A stretch of 64,000 nt of DNA from Bradyrhizobium sp. NP1 (lineage in GTDB: Bacteria > Pseudomonadota > Alphaproteobacteria > Rhizobiales > Xanthobacteraceae), in the NCBI RefSeq assembly GCF_030378205.1, contig NZ_CP127385.1, positions 4,380,001 to 4,444,000 of the forward strand, written 5' to 3'. Shown here piece after piece: positions 53,809 through 62,891 of the stretch (the first letter of the stretch is position 1; each line of letters starts with the position of its first letter). The notes below the pieces were generated by a model. That model ran no database searches and was not told where the DNA came from. It was given only the letters and a program-made list of their open reading frames with translations. The position numbers were made by a program, and so were the translations under genes.

Positions 53809-53910
53809 TCAGATCATTCCAATCAGGATGAAAAGAGCGACCTCTGTCAGGAAAGTGGCGCTCATAATGGCGACCGTAAGGAACGCGTCGCCCGCTGGTA
53901 GAGGGGTCAT
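53809..53910 (-). CDS. Possible 33-aa membrane peptide
   Basis: A minus-strand ORF reading MTPLPAGDAFLTVAIMSATF then LTEVALFILIGMI, one membrane helix with a mid-helix Glu. GAGG lies 7 bases before the ATG at 53910. It may be a real small membrane protein; support is only from composition and the ribosome binding site. Confidence 0.35.
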   Translation of the reverse strand: MTPLPAGDAFLTVAIMSATFLTEVALFILIGMI

Positions 53911-53996
53911 AGCATGCCTCGCGCGTTGCGACGACTGGAACCGGTTCTGGCTCCCTGCCCGCGCCAACACCCTTGACCCTTGCCCATCGCGCTCCG

Positions 53997-54206
53997 TTAA
54001 TAAGCACCACGCCGCACGGCGCGACGCGCATAGCGGTAATCGCGACGGTCGACACGACGCGCAGTCACGCGGGCGCGCCGGTACGTGACGGCCTGCGCTT
54101 GATCAACGCTTAACTCCACGCCGCGCGGTGTCACCTGGGGCGAGACCGGAATGATCGCCAACATCACTGCTGCAAACAGCAGTCCGACAATCGAGGAAAC
54201 TCTCAT
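53997..54206 (-). CDS. Small exported basic protein
   Basis: A 69-aa protein with a signal peptide (SIVGLLFAAVMLAIIPVS) and an Arg/Tyr-rich mature part (YRRARVTARRVDRRDYRYAR). Short exported basic proteins of this type are widespread in Bradyrhizobium; function unknown. AGGAAGTAGG precedes the ATG at 54206. Confidence 0.6.
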   Translation of the reverse strand: MRVSSIVGLLFAAVMLAIIPVSPQVTPRGVELSVDQAQAVTYRRARVTARRVDRRDYRYARRAVRRGAY

Positions 54207-54769
54207 TGCACCTACTTCCTATTGTCCACCATGGCCGTGCCACCAGCAAAAGCTGTCTGGTCTGTGTGCCTATTTGTCGGCCACTCTGAGATCGCCCTAT
54301 TCCGCGAGGATAGACCGCGAAAGGCTGCCAACTGAGGTCGCCTTAGGGCTTGTTCCGGCAGAGAGAACCAAGCCGCCCAGGAATGCATCGTCTCTTTCTG
54401 CTGCTCCATATCGGAGCTCGCAGCATTAGGGCACGAAAAGGTCGCGCAGGATGTTCTTTTTTATACACCCCGGTTGATTTTCTTGCGGCCAGCCGTTGCT
54501 GCGCGGCGAAATAACAGCCATCACGAGTAGGCGCGGCTTCCGGTTTGGGTGAATCGCGTCTTTCTAATCGTGCACCAACCACTTCCGGTCTACCGCGATA
54601 AGCAGACGATTTAAGAGGCTTTCAGGACTTTCGCATTTGGGCCATGTGTGGACTCACGCCGCGCATCAGCAAGGAGAAGCGTGGCCGACAATGTGCAAGC
54701 GCCGTCTTTGGTGGAGCAACACGCATCATGGCAATCCGTGCCATCAAGCCGCCGAATGGCGGGCTCTGC
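54207..54769. other. Intergenic region, nothing supported
   Basis: About 560 bases with lower GC in places and several short open frames (for example at 54343-54582 on the minus strand) that show no family signal, signal peptide or good ribosome binding site. No repeat or RNA structure stands out. It separates the small exported protein gene from a pair of small genes. Confidence 0.4.
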
Positions 54770-54991
54770 TCAACTTGAACGCTTGCCTTCCCACGCAGCC
54801 CTCAGCATCTGCTCGATGCGGTTGGCTTGCTCTTTCGTCAGATTGACCGCCAGACTGGTCCCAACCACTGCCGGCCCCTTACGTTGTCGATCGTAAACCA
54901 TCCAGCCCTTGCCCCCCTGGCGAACCAAGAATCTGGATGGAGGAGACGCGTTGTCGCGTTCCTTACATATCCGATCCCACGTATTGATCAT
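54770..54991 (-). CDS. Small hypothetical protein
   Basis: A 73-aa soluble, basic protein: SPPSRFLVRQGGKGWMVYDRQRKGPAV then NLTKEQANRIEQMLRAAWEG. The middle resembles short DUF2188-like single-domain proteins but the match is weak. It starts 7 bases after the stop of the gene at 54999-55235, so the pair is co-transcribed. Function unknown. Confidence 0.55.
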   Translation of the reverse strand: MINTWDRICKERDNASPPSRFLVRQGGKGWMVYDRQRKGPAVVGTSLAVNLTKEQANRIEQMLRAAWEGKRSS

Positions 54992-54998
54992 CGGACCA

Positions 54999-55235
54999 TC
55001 ACCTGAATCCTTCGATCAGCGTCCTCCAGCCAAGCGCATCGTTCCCCATTAGCAGCACAACGCCAAGCGCTGCCAAGTGGTGTGGCAATTCGCAATCGGG
55101 ACGGGCGTTCATGTTGTTGACGAACGCCGCGACCGCGCCTCTAAGATCGCCTCGGTCGAGATATTCGAACGCACGTTGCTTGCACCGCTCGACATATTTG
55201 TCGCGCGGCATGTCAGTTATCAGGGAACGTTCCAT
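54999..55235 (-). CDS. Small hypothetical protein with helical repeat
   Basis: A 78-aa soluble protein: MPRDKYVERCKQRAFEYLDRGDLRGAVAAFVNN contains one TPR-like helical pair; the remainder is LPHHLAALGVVLLMGNDALGW. Short proteins starting MPRDKYVERCKQRA recur in Bradyrhizobium accessory regions (from memory). ATG at 55235 is preferred over a frame that stays open to 55475. Function unknown. Confidence 0.55.
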   Translation of the reverse strand: MERSLITDMPRDKYVERCKQRAFEYLDRGDLRGAVAAFVNNMNARPDCELPHHLAALGVVLLMGNDALGWRTLIEGFR

Positions 55236-55478
55236 TTTCGCCACCCCAACCGATGACCGTTTCGAATAATGGAGGTTGGAAGGGAACGGATTTGACGTCT
55301 GTTCGAGAAGTGACAAAGAGACGTTTTTTAGTCGCAGTGTGGGAATTAGGACACAGGCGCGCGCATCGCGACCGCGCCCGTCCGCGCCGGGCTCAGCCCG
55401 CCCTTTATGGCTGTCACAGTGACCGCGCGAGGTCAGAAAAGCGCCCCTCTCGAACTCATGCGCCGCAAAAGGCAATCG

Positions 55479-56459
55479 CTATTCAATCACCTCGTCGGCG
55501 AGGGCGAGGAGCGTGGGGGGTACCGACAGGCTGAGAGCCTTGGCGGTGTTGATGTTGATCACGAACTCGTATTTTGCCGACTGCATCACTGGCAAGTCTG
55601 CCGGTTTTTCACCCTTGAGAATCCGTCCGGTGTAGACACCAGCCAGTTGCATGACGACATAAAAATCCGCCCCATAACTCATCAGCCCGCCACTCACTGC
55701 ATATTCACGGTTGTCGAACATCGCGGGCAATCTATAGCGGGCCGCCAACCTGACGATTTGTTCGTGACGGCTGAAGAAAAACGCATCGGTGCTGACAAGC
55801 AGGACGGTGTCGGGCTGCGGAGGCAGCTTTGCAAAGGCAGCATCAATATCGGCATCCGTGCTGGCGTTGACTGTTTCAACGTGAAGGCCAAGGCCCGCCG
55901 CGCCGGCTTGCAGGTCCTTGAGATAGGAGCCAGACAATACCGAGTTGGGGTTGACGAGCGCGAAATAGCGCGCCCCCTGCGGCACCACCTGGCGAATGAG
56001 CTCAAGCCGTTTCGCTGCGATGTCGGCATTCAAGGAGGTCGCGCCGGTGACATTGGCGCCCGGTCGGCTGAGGCTTGCCACGAGGCCAAGGGCGACCACG
56101 TCAGCGCCGGCGGCGAAGACGATCGGAATTGTCGTCGTTGCAGATTTGGCAGCAAGTGCCGCATCCGTGCTGCCCGGAGTTGCGATCACGGCGACCTGCC
56201 GGCGGATCAAATCGACAGCCATCTCGCGCAGCCGATCAACATGCCCATCGGCCCAGCGGAATTCGATTGCAACGTTCCGACCCTCGACAAAACCGGTGTC
56301 GCTTAGGCCTTTTCGGTAGGCCGCCACGCGCTGGATGTTCTGCTCGGGTGAGCCTGCGTGCAGGAAGCCGATGACAGGCATCGATAGCTGCTGCGCCCGC
56401 GCGGCGAACGGCCAGGCCGCAGCCCCAGCAAGCGTACGGATGAACTCGCGCCGCTTCAT
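55479..56459 (-). CDS. TrpX/YtrF-type ABC substrate-binding protein (copy A)
   Basis: A 326-aa periplasmic binding protein of the PF04392 (ABC_sub_bind) class. It has a Tat-like N terminus (MKRREFIRTLAGAAAWPFAARA), then MPVIGFLHAGSPEQNIQRVAAY, FVEGRNVAIEFRWADG, VFAAGADVVALGLV and FDNREYAVSGGLMSYG. It ends TALSLSVPPTLLALADEVIE-like. No permease genes are adjacent. Two further, broken copies lie upstream at 56.7-57.9 kb with matching 3' ends, so this is the surviving member of a tandem array. Confidence 0.9.
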   Translation of the reverse strand: MKRREFIRTLAGAAAWPFAARAQQLSMPVIGFLHAGSPEQNIQRVAAYRKGLSDTGFVEGRNVAIEFRWADGHVDRLREMAVDLIRRQVAVIATPGSTDAALAAKSATTTIPIVFAAGADVVALGLVASLSRPGANVTGATSLNADIAAKRLELIRQVVPQGARYFALVNPNSVLSGSYLKDLQAGAAGLGLHVETVNASTDADIDAAFAKLPPQPDTVLLVSTDAFFFSRHEQIVRLAARYRLPAMFDNREYAVSGGLMSYGADFYVVMQLAGVYTGRILKGEKPADLPVMQSAKYEFVININTAKALSLSVPPTLLALADEVIE

Positions 56460-56744
56460 TGCACCCCCCCTGCAAAGACTTCGGTGTGTCGGGCTTCGGA
56501 AGACAGTGGATGCGCGGGGGCGTTCGACAGACCTTAAGTGTCGTGCCTAAGGAACGATAACACACCACAAGGGTGCTGCACTGCGAGATTTCGAACCCGC
56601 AGATGTCGGGGTTGGGTCACGAGCGACAAAACTCACATTGAGCAGAACAAGTCCGCTCTTACCCTGATCGCCGACATGCCAAGCCACATGGATTTCCGTC
56701 GGTCAGGGCCAATAAGAGACTCATGCGCTGCATCAAAGATGCTT

Positions 56745-57723
56745 TTATTCGATCACTTCGTCGGCTCTGGTGAGCAGCGTGGGGGGAATGGTGAGCCCGA
56801 GCGCCTTTGCGGTGGTGAGATTGATGCAGAGCTGGAAACGGGTCGGCTGCTCGACTGGCATGTCCGCCGGTCTTTCGCCCTTCAGGATGCGGTCGACATA
56901 ATAGGCGGTGCGGCGCGCGATCAGGCGCTGGTCCGCGCCGTAGGAGATCAGCGCGCCGGCATCCAGCACTTCCTTCACATAGCCGCAGCACGGCAATTTG
57001 CGCGCCAGCGCGAGCTCCGCGATCCTTTTTCTTGCCGACATAGAACAGGCTTTCGGCATTGAAGAAGACGGCCTCCATGTGGTCTCCGACCATGGCGTCG
57101 AAAGCGGGCTCGAGGTCGTCGAGCGTGCCGACGTTGTAAGGCTTGCAGGTCAGTCCGAGCTTGGGACCGGCGACGTTCGATTGCTCGACATAGAAATTCG
57201 AGATCGGATTGGTGGGGTTGACGATCATGGCAACCTTCGCGAGTTGCGGACTGATCTCCTTGAGATATTCGAGCCGCTTGCCGACAAGCTCGAGGCCAAA
57301 ATTGGTAAGACCCGTGGCGTTGCCGCCGGGATGGCGCATACTCTCGACGAGCTTGGCCCCGATCGGATCGGCGACATACATGAAGACCATCGGGATGGTC
57401 GAGGTGGCTTTCTTGACATAGGGCGCCGCACCGCCGACGCCCACCAGCACGTCGGGTGCGAGCGCCACAAGCTCGGCCGCCATGCTCTGAAACTTCTCCG
57501 GCTTTTCGGCGGGGAAACGGTGAATGAGCTCGATTTTTCCTTTATAGCCAAGCTCTTCAAACCCCCCGAGCAGGCAACCGTAATAGGGCCACTCGCCGTC
57601 TGCGTCGGCGGCGTGCCAGAGCACGCCGACACGCGGAATTGTCGTCCTTCGCTGGGCCCACGACCGGACAGGCGATACCGCTGCCGCGCCCACCGCGAGA
57701 GCAAGGAAATCTCGCCGTCTCAT
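56745..57723 (-). pseudogene. TrpX-type substrate-binding protein, frame-shifted (copy B)
   Basis: From ATG 57723 the frame reads MRRRDFLALAVGAAAVSPVR through VGVLWHAADADGEWPYYGC to FNAESLFYVGKKK at about 57027. There it meets a run of five A bases and shifts out of frame. The downstream frame from about 57020 continues IAELALARKLPCCGYVKEVL, DAGALISYGADQRLIARRTA and ends LTIPPTLLTRADEVIE at 56745. Removal of one A restores a full-length protein. The site could be a real frameshift or an assembly error. Confidence 0.75.
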
Positions 57724-57848
57724 GCTGCGCTCCCAACCATGGCAGCGCATCATGTCCGCGCAGGCCGGATGTACGAAGAGCCAAAAAGGTGGTCTACGTC
57801 CGCAGTGGGTCCCAGGACCGGACTCATGCGGTGCAGCAAAAGAGAGCG

Positions 57849-57923
57849 CTATTCGATCACCTCGTCAGCAACCGCCAACAGGGTCGGCGAAACTTCGATA
57901 TCCAGCGATTTCGCAGTCTCCAG
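57849..57923 (-). pseudogene. C-terminal tip of a TrpX-type binding protein (copy C)
   Basis: About 24 codons, LETAKSLDIEVSPTLLAVAD then EVIE and TAG, match the C termini of copies A and B. The 3' flank (GGACTCATGCGGTGCAGCAAAAG) also matches their flanks. The rest of the gene is missing and is followed at once by the Lin0512-family gene. It shows the array once had at least three members. Confidence 0.7.
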
Positions 57924-57927
57924 ATGG

Positions 57928-58275
57928 CTATGCCGCGCCGTTCTCGAGGCTGACGATCACGGCGGCATTGGCGATGATGATGGCGTCACCGCCCTGCTCC
58001 GCCGGAATTTCCAGCCCGCCCTTCACTGCGGTCACGGTGACGGTGCCGTAAGGCAGTTCCTTGGCGACGGCTGCGGTGTCGACACCAGCCGGATCAGGCA
58101 CGCCGATCGTGACATCGACGAACATGTCGTTCGCGGTCTTGCCCAGCATGCGGAAGAAGCCGAGGCTGGAATGGCGGATCGCGTCCGACACCGCGCGCTT
58201 TGCGGCTTTCGTCGCGTCGCGCCCGTGAACGTCGACGCCCATGCCCATTTCGGTGATACAGCGGATACGTGCCAT
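57928..58275 (-). CDS. Lin0512 family protein
   Basis: A 115-aa soluble protein starting MARIRCITEMGMGVDVHGRD, with TKAAKRAVSDAIRHSSLGF and VDVTIGVPDPAGVDTAAV. This is the Lin0512 family, of unknown function, usually 110-120 residues. ATG at 58275 gives the full family length. It ends only four bases from the copy C fragment, which may mark where recombination stopped. Confidence 0.85.
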   Translation of the reverse strand: MARIRCITEMGMGVDVHGRDATKAAKRAVSDAIRHSSLGFFRMLGKTANDMFVDVTIGVPDPAGVDTAAVAKELPYGTVTVTAVKGGLEIPAEQGGDAIIIANAAVIVSLENGAA

Positions 58276-58374
58276 TGCTCGCCTGCTCCCACGCGATCAT
58301 TTGGGAACGTGATACCGTGTTGATCCCGCGGGAGCAAATTTTCCGGCCCCACATTTTCTGGCCCGGTGCGTCGC

Positions 58375-58905
58375 TCATTGACTCCGGGATGCCGCTGCGA
58401 AGGCCGTCTCCCGATCTCCCCTGGCCTGGGAACGCACCAGAAAATAGAACGCGACGATGTGCGTGATCATCAGCATGGGCACGTAGATGATCGGGATCGC
58501 GTACAAGGCGCCAAGCTCGCCCGCCAGCGCGGGAAGGCCAACCTGGACGGCGTGGTAGTAGTCGAGGATGAGATCGACGACACCGACGAGGTTGAATGCG
58601 ACCACGAACAGCCAGAACAGCGGGCGGACCCGCACCGTGAGAAGCGCCAGCATGGCCAGCACGCCGGTTGCGAAATCATAGTAGGCGGCGAACGCCGCGA
58701 AGCCGGCCGGCAGGTTGGGGCCGACGACGCCGGGAAGCATGAAGACAAGCCCGAAAAAGCGGAAGCTGTGCACCGTGGCGATGGCGCGCTGTGCTTCGAG
58801 ATGGTCCATCACCTTGAGCCGCGGCCAGACGTAGACGCCGAAGCAAAGCAGCCAGGCGACGTATCCCAGGACGAGCTGGATTTGGAAGATAACTTCCGAC
58901 GACAT
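58375..58905 (-). CDS. Conserved hypothetical membrane protein
   Basis: A 176-aa protein with about five membrane segments (IQLVLGYVAWLLCFGVYVW; FRFFGLVFMLPGVVG; YYDFATGVLAMLALLTV; LFWLFVVAFNLVGVVDLIL; YAIPIIYVPMLMITHIVAFYFLV). A conserved HSFRFFGL and YDFATG pair recalls hypothetical membrane proteins of rhizobia; function unknown. TAGGAGACC precedes the ATG at 58905. Confidence 0.7.
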   Translation of the reverse strand: MSSEVIFQIQLVLGYVAWLLCFGVYVWPRLKVMDHLEAQRAIATVHSFRFFGLVFMLPGVVGPNLPAGFAAFAAYYDFATGVLAMLALLTVRVRPLFWLFVVAFNLVGVVDLILDYYHAVQVGLPALAGELGALYAIPIIYVPMLMITHIVAFYFLVRSQARGDRETAFAAASRSQ

Positions 58906-58969
58906 GTTGGTCTCCTATCAGATGTTGATGATGCGGCCTCTCAATTCGGATCTGCTCGCCTTGGAGCCC

Positions 58970-60250
58970 TCAGGCAGACACAGCGAGCGGCTGCAGCCTC
59001 GATCGCCGCTCTGCCTCGCGCTCCGGATTTACGAGCGCCATGGCGATGGCGCCGCCCACCAGCATGATCACCCCGCACATGAAAAAGCCGGCGTTGAACC
59101 CGTCGAGCGGTGTCGCGGCGCTCTCAATCACACTGCCCATGATGTAGGGTGCGAGCAGGCCGGCTGAGCTCGCGACCGCAGTGCCGATCGCGAGCAGTGC
59201 GCCGCGTTGCGCCGCCGGGGTGATTTCACCGACGACGGCATTGCCGATGACGTAGATCACCGAAGGCAGCGCCACCCCGAGCGTCATCAGGGCAATCTTG
59301 ACGGGAATGCCCGGAACGTACGGCAGCATTGTCAGCGCGGCGCCGCCAAGGACGACGCTCGACCCGCCGAGGATGCCGCGCGCCAGCCTGCTCGACACGC
59401 CGCGCGACAGCAGCCGCTGCGAACACCAGCCGGTCGCGAGCATCGCGACCGCGCTACCGGCGGCCGGCAGTGCTCCCAGGAGCCCGATCGAGCCTTGCGC
59501 AAGGCCAAGACCCTTGATCAGGTAAGCGCCCTGCCAGGAGAGCGCCAGCGACAGGGCCCAGTTGGCCCCGAACGCCGCCGCCCAGCACGCTAGGATCGAG
59601 GGGCTGAGCAGCAATTGAGCGTAGCCGACCCTGCGGGATGATTGCGCCGCATCGTTTGCCGTCAGGCTGGCGTCGTCCAACGAGCCTTCGCGGCCGAAGA
59701 CGAGCCACAAGGCGCACCAAACGAGGCCGATCAGGCCGAGTGCGCCGAAGGCCCAATGCCAGGTCCAGCGCACAATGACCCAGTTGAGCAGCGGGAGTGC
59801 CACCACGACGCCGATCGCCCCGCCTTGCGCGATGACGGCGGTCGGAACGGTACGCAGCTCGTTGGGAAACCACTTGTAGGCGGAATGCAGCGCCACTGGT
59901 GCTGCGGGACCTTCGCCGGCTCCGAGCGCGATACGACAGGCCACCAGGGTCTCGAACCCGACCGAGCCGACCATCGGAAACTGGGTCAGCGCCCAGATGA
60001 TGCCCATCGCCAGCAGCACCCAGCGCGTCTGCACCCGGTCGACAAGAAAGCCGGTCGCGATCGACGAGACCGCAAACAGCAAGAAGAAGCTGGACCCAAC
60101 CAACCCGAACTGGCGCGGGCCGAGCTCCAGCTCCTGCATGATCGGGACGGCGGCGATCCCGATCACCGCCTTGTCGGCGAAATTGATCACCATGAAAATG
60201 AAGAGCAGCAGCACCGCGATCCAGGCACGGTTGCGGGAGTCAGGGCGCAT
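58970..60250 (-). CDS. MFS transporter, anion/cation symporter-like
   Basis: A 426-aa transporter with about 12 segments. FADKAVIGIAAVPIMQELELG near the start and GFLVDRVQTRWVLLAMG (motif A) resemble the anion:cation symporter branch that takes up sugar acids and aromatic acids. It is 15 bases after the methyltransferase gene ends on the same strand and so is probably co-transcribed with it. Confidence 0.88.
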   Translation of the reverse strand: MRPDSRNRAWIAVLLLFIFMVINFADKAVIGIAAVPIMQELELGPRQFGLVGSSFFLLFAVSSIATGFLVDRVQTRWVLLAMGIIWALTQFPMVGSVGFETLVACRIALGAGEGPAAPVALHSAYKWFPNELRTVPTAVIAQGGAIGVVVALPLLNWVIVRWTWHWAFGALGLIGLVWCALWLVFGREGSLDDASLTANDAAQSSRRVGYAQLLLSPSILACWAAAFGANWALSLALSWQGAYLIKGLGLAQGSIGLLGALPAAGSAVAMLATGWCSQRLLSRGVSSRLARGILGGSSVVLGGAALTMLPYVPGIPVKIALMTLGVALPSVIYVIGNAVVGEITPAAQRGALLAIGTAVASSAGLLAPYIMGSVIESAATPLDGFNAGFFMCGVIMLVGGAIAMALVNPEREAERRSRLQPLAVSA

Positions 60251-60265
60251 GGACCAGCCCTCCCT

Positions 60266-61096
60266 TCAGGTCTTCGTGGATACCGCCTCGAACACGGCGG
60301 TCAGGATGCCGATCCGCTCGTCCATGAGGTTCTGTCCCAGGTTCGCGGCGAGCTGCGCGAACTCCGGCCCCATCACCACGCCGAGATTTGGCGAAGGCGG
60401 CGGCCCGGACGCGCGCATCTGCGCGAACCAGGCCTTGGCGGCGCCGGTGTCGTCCTGCCAGACGAGCGTGCGGAAACCGGCCAATTCGATCGCGTCCCGC
60501 GTTGCGGCGGCGGTCAGGAGAAAGCTCGTTGCCGGGGTTCGCGCCCACGGGAGCGGATAGTGCGGCTCGCCCCTCTTCAACACGACGTCGAACGTCGCAA
60601 ACCTGCCGCCTGGCTTGAGCACGCGCCGGATTTCGCGGTAGAGCCGCGGCCGATCCGCAATGTTCATCGCCACATGCTGCAGCAACACGGCGTCGAAACG
60701 GCCATCGTCAAATCGAAGCTCGAGCGCGCTGCCGGCCTGGAACGACACCTGCCCACCTTGGCCCGTGCGCTCCGTCAGATAGCGTGCCGCGTCGACGAAG
60801 GGCTCGCTGAGGTCGACGCCAACGACCTGGCAGCCGCACGTCGCGGCGAGAAAGCGTGCCGGGCCGCCGATTCCGGAACCGACATCGAGAACCGACATGT
60901 CGGCGGTGATCCCGGCGAGCCTCGCAAGCTCGACGGTGGCGGCAAACCCGCGCGTATGAAACTGGTCGACGCCGCCCAATTGCTGGGGCGTGAGCTGCTG
61001 ATCCTCGGGTCCGAAAACGGCGAGCGCCGCCTTCAGCCGTTCGGTCACGCCGGTCGCGCGATAGTGATCGCGCACGCCATCAAGTCCATCGGTCAT
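60266..61096 (-). CDS. SAM-dependent methyltransferase, class I
   Basis: A 276-aa enzyme with motif I VLDVGSGIGGPARFLA near residue 72, then VVGVDLSEPFVD and FDAVLLQHVAMNI (motif IV-like region). It resembles the UbiE/CoQ5 and sarcosine-dimethylglycine methyltransferase group; substrate unknown. It is divergent from a LysR gene 127 bases away, which likely regulates the methyltransferase-MFS operon. Confidence 0.9.
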   Translation of the reverse strand: MTDGLDGVRDHYRATGVTERLKAALAVFGPEDQQLTPQQLGGVDQFHTRGFAATVELARLAGITADMSVLDVGSGIGGPARFLAATCGCQVVGVDLSEPFVDAARYLTERTGQGGQVSFQAGSALELRFDDGRFDAVLLQHVAMNIADRPRLYREIRRVLKPGGRFATFDVVLKRGEPHYPLPWARTPATSFLLTAAATRDAIELAGFRTLVWQDDTGAAKAWFAQMRASGPPPSPNLGVVMGPEFAQLAANLGQNLMDERIGILTAVFEAVSTKT

Positions 61097-61223
61097 TGCA
61101 AGCTTCCTCCGAGACTTCAGAGATGTCCTGGGAGCAGAGAGGTCCCGACACCGCCATGGCCCCCTGGTTTGCGATGTACGACTGCTTTCCGCGAGCGACT
61201 ATCTGCGATAATGTCGACGAGCC

Positions 61224-62198
61224 ATGAAGCAGAACTTCACAGTCAGGCAAGGTGCGCTGGGCGGCGTGGAGGCGTTTCTGAGCATCGCCCAGCACCGCAG
61301 CTTTCGCAGGGCGGCCGCCGAGCTCGGGGTGACTCCGTCGGCGATCAGCCAGGCGGTCCGCGCACTCGAGGCGCGGATCGGCGCAGCGCTCTTCATCCGC
61401 ACCACCCGCAGCGTCGGCCTGACCGAAGCCGGCGAACGGTTCCTCTCGCGCGCCAAGCCCGCCTTCGAGGAGCTTGTCGCGGCTGGCGAGGTCGCGCGTG
61501 AACTCGGACAGCGGCCGGCCGGGCTGTTACGGCTCTCGGTGCCGCGCGCGGTGGTGCCGCCCGTGCTGGAGCCGCTGATCGCGTCGTTCTGCCAAGCCTA
61601 TCCCGACATCGAGCTGGAGATCGCCGCGAGCGAGGAGTTGGTGGATCTTGCGGCCGGCGGGTTCGATGCCGGCATTCGTCTGGGCCAGTTCATTGCAGCC
61701 GACATGGTCGCGGTGCGGTTAACGCCGCCTTTTCCCTTCGTCGTCGTCGCGAGCCCCGACTATCTGGCGCGGCGGAAGGCGCCGGAACACATCGACGATC
61801 TGCGTGAGCACGCATGCCTGCGCATGCGCCGAACCAACGGCGCGATCGCACCCTGGCATTTTGTCGACGGCAACAAGGCGATCGAAGCCATCGTCTCCGG
61901 TCCGCTCATCGCGCACGACTTCCCCACACTCCTTGGAGCCGCGATCCAGGGTGTCGGACTTGCGCAGGTGCCCGGCCCGCTCGCCAAGGCGGCGATTGCC
62001 GATGGCCGATTGCAGACGCTGCTGGCGCCCTTCGCCGTCACGGCGCCGGGTCTCTTTCTGTATCATCCGGGCCGACGCCAGGTGCTGCCCAAACTGCGCG
62101 CGTTCATCGAGCACGTCAAATACCGCAGCAGCGACGCCCCGCGTATCACAACAACGGCGCGGAAACTGCGCAAGCAGGGCAGTGCAAAGAGCTCTTGA
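61224..62198 (+). CDS. LysR-family transcriptional regulator (methyltransferase neighbour)
   Basis: A 324-aa LTTR: LSIAQHRSFRRAAAELGVTPSAISQAVRALEARIGAALF has the HTH, and the effector domain includes GVGLAQVPGPLAKAAI. It is transcribed away from the methyltransferase gene. A weak palindrome TATC-TGC-GATA at 61200-61210 sits just before the start and could be part of its operator. Confidence 0.88.
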   Translation: MKQNFTVRQGALGGVEAFLSIAQHRSFRRAAAELGVTPSAISQAVRALEARIGAALFIRTTRSVGLTEAGERFLSRAKPAFEELVAAGEVARELGQRPAGLLRLSVPRAVVPPVLEPLIASFCQAYPDIELEIAASEELVDLAAGGFDAGIRLGQFIAADMVAVRLTPPFPFVVVASPDYLARRKAPEHIDDLREHACLRMRRTNGAIAPWHFVDGNKAIEAIVSGPLIAHDFPTLLGAAIQGVGLAQVPGPLAKAAIADGRLQTLLAPFAVTAPGLFLYHPGRRQVLPKLRAFIEHVKYRSSDAPRITTTARKLRKQGSAKSS

Positions 62199-62293
62199 TG
62201 ACGCCGGGCGGTCGAGGGCCCCCGCAAATGACATCGCCGGGCGCTTACCAAAAGGCGGCGCAGCAGGCCACTGCAGAACCAAAGCGTCTACCT

Positions 62294-62632
62294 TCAAGTC
62301 AACTGAAGCCGGCGCGTTGCGCTGATATGCCTCGCAACAAAGTCCCGGACATGTTCGGGCACCGGGACACGTTCGATATCGCAGAAGGATTGAATTTCTT
62401 CGGCCACCTGGTTCGACATGTCCTTGACCCAATGCTCAAGTGTGTTGAATGCCAGGACACGGACCGGCGTGTTGAATTGGCCGGTCAGCAGATCAGAGAC
62501 GATCGCTTCAAGATTGGTGTACTCGATCTCAACCTCGCGATAACCGATGCCTCGCGCTGCAAAACTGTCGACCACCAGGTAAAGGGTCTGATCGGCGCCG
62601 TAAGGCACTGCCATTGATAAATGATTTGCCAT
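62294..62632 (-). CDS. Unassigned 112-aa soluble protein
   Basis: A protein starting MANHLSMAVPYGADQTLYLV, with LEAIVSDLLTGQFNTPVRV and AEEIQSFCDIERVPVPEHVR. I do not recognise its family; similar hypothetical proteins are found in Bradyrhizobium (recall). It is acidic, with no signal peptide or membrane segment. GGAGG five bases before the ATG at 62632 fixes the start. A possible EcfG-type promoter lies about 100 bases upstream, hinting at a general-stress role. Confidence 0.65.
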   Translation of the reverse strand: MANHLSMAVPYGADQTLYLVVDSFAARGIGYREVEIEYTNLEAIVSDLLTGQFNTPVRVLAFNTLEHWVKDMSNQVAEEIQSFCDIERVPVPEHVRDFVARHISATRRLQLT

Positions 62633-62732
62633 ATCCACCTCCGCCCAGGGGCGGCGTAACGCTTAACATAAGGCAGCCGCGTCCGGTCAAACCGAAGCAA
62701 TTCTCTCCGCGGCCGCTCGACAATGCTCTGCC

Positions 62733-62760
62733 ATAACCACGGCAGGCGCTCGCAGGTTCC
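62733..62760 (-). promoter_or_regulatory. EcfG-like general stress promoter candidate
   Basis: On the minus strand GGAAC is followed after 17 bases by GGTT, near the alphaproteobacterial EcfG consensus GGAAC-N16/17-CGTT with one mismatch at the -10 start. It is about 100 bases upstream of the gene at 62294-62632. Single-site matches of this kind can arise by chance. Confidence 0.35.
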
Positions 62761-62891
62761 AGGGATTCGCCGCTCGGCGCCGAATTCATTCTCTGGGAAG
62801 GAAGATCGATCCTGCTCTGAGAAGGAAGATCCTGCGAAACGGTTCGAACCGGCCAAGGTTGCCCGGTGCCGTCCGAGAGTGAATGAAGCAA

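Noticed and set aside
54770..55235. Toxin-antitoxin pair
   Set aside because: Two small co-transcribed genes, but neither shows a known toxin or antitoxin fold or motif.
57015..57035. Programmed frameshift in the binding-protein copy B
   Set aside because: Only a plain run of five A bases is present, with no stimulatory structure noticed; decay or sequencing error is simpler given the neighbouring fragments.
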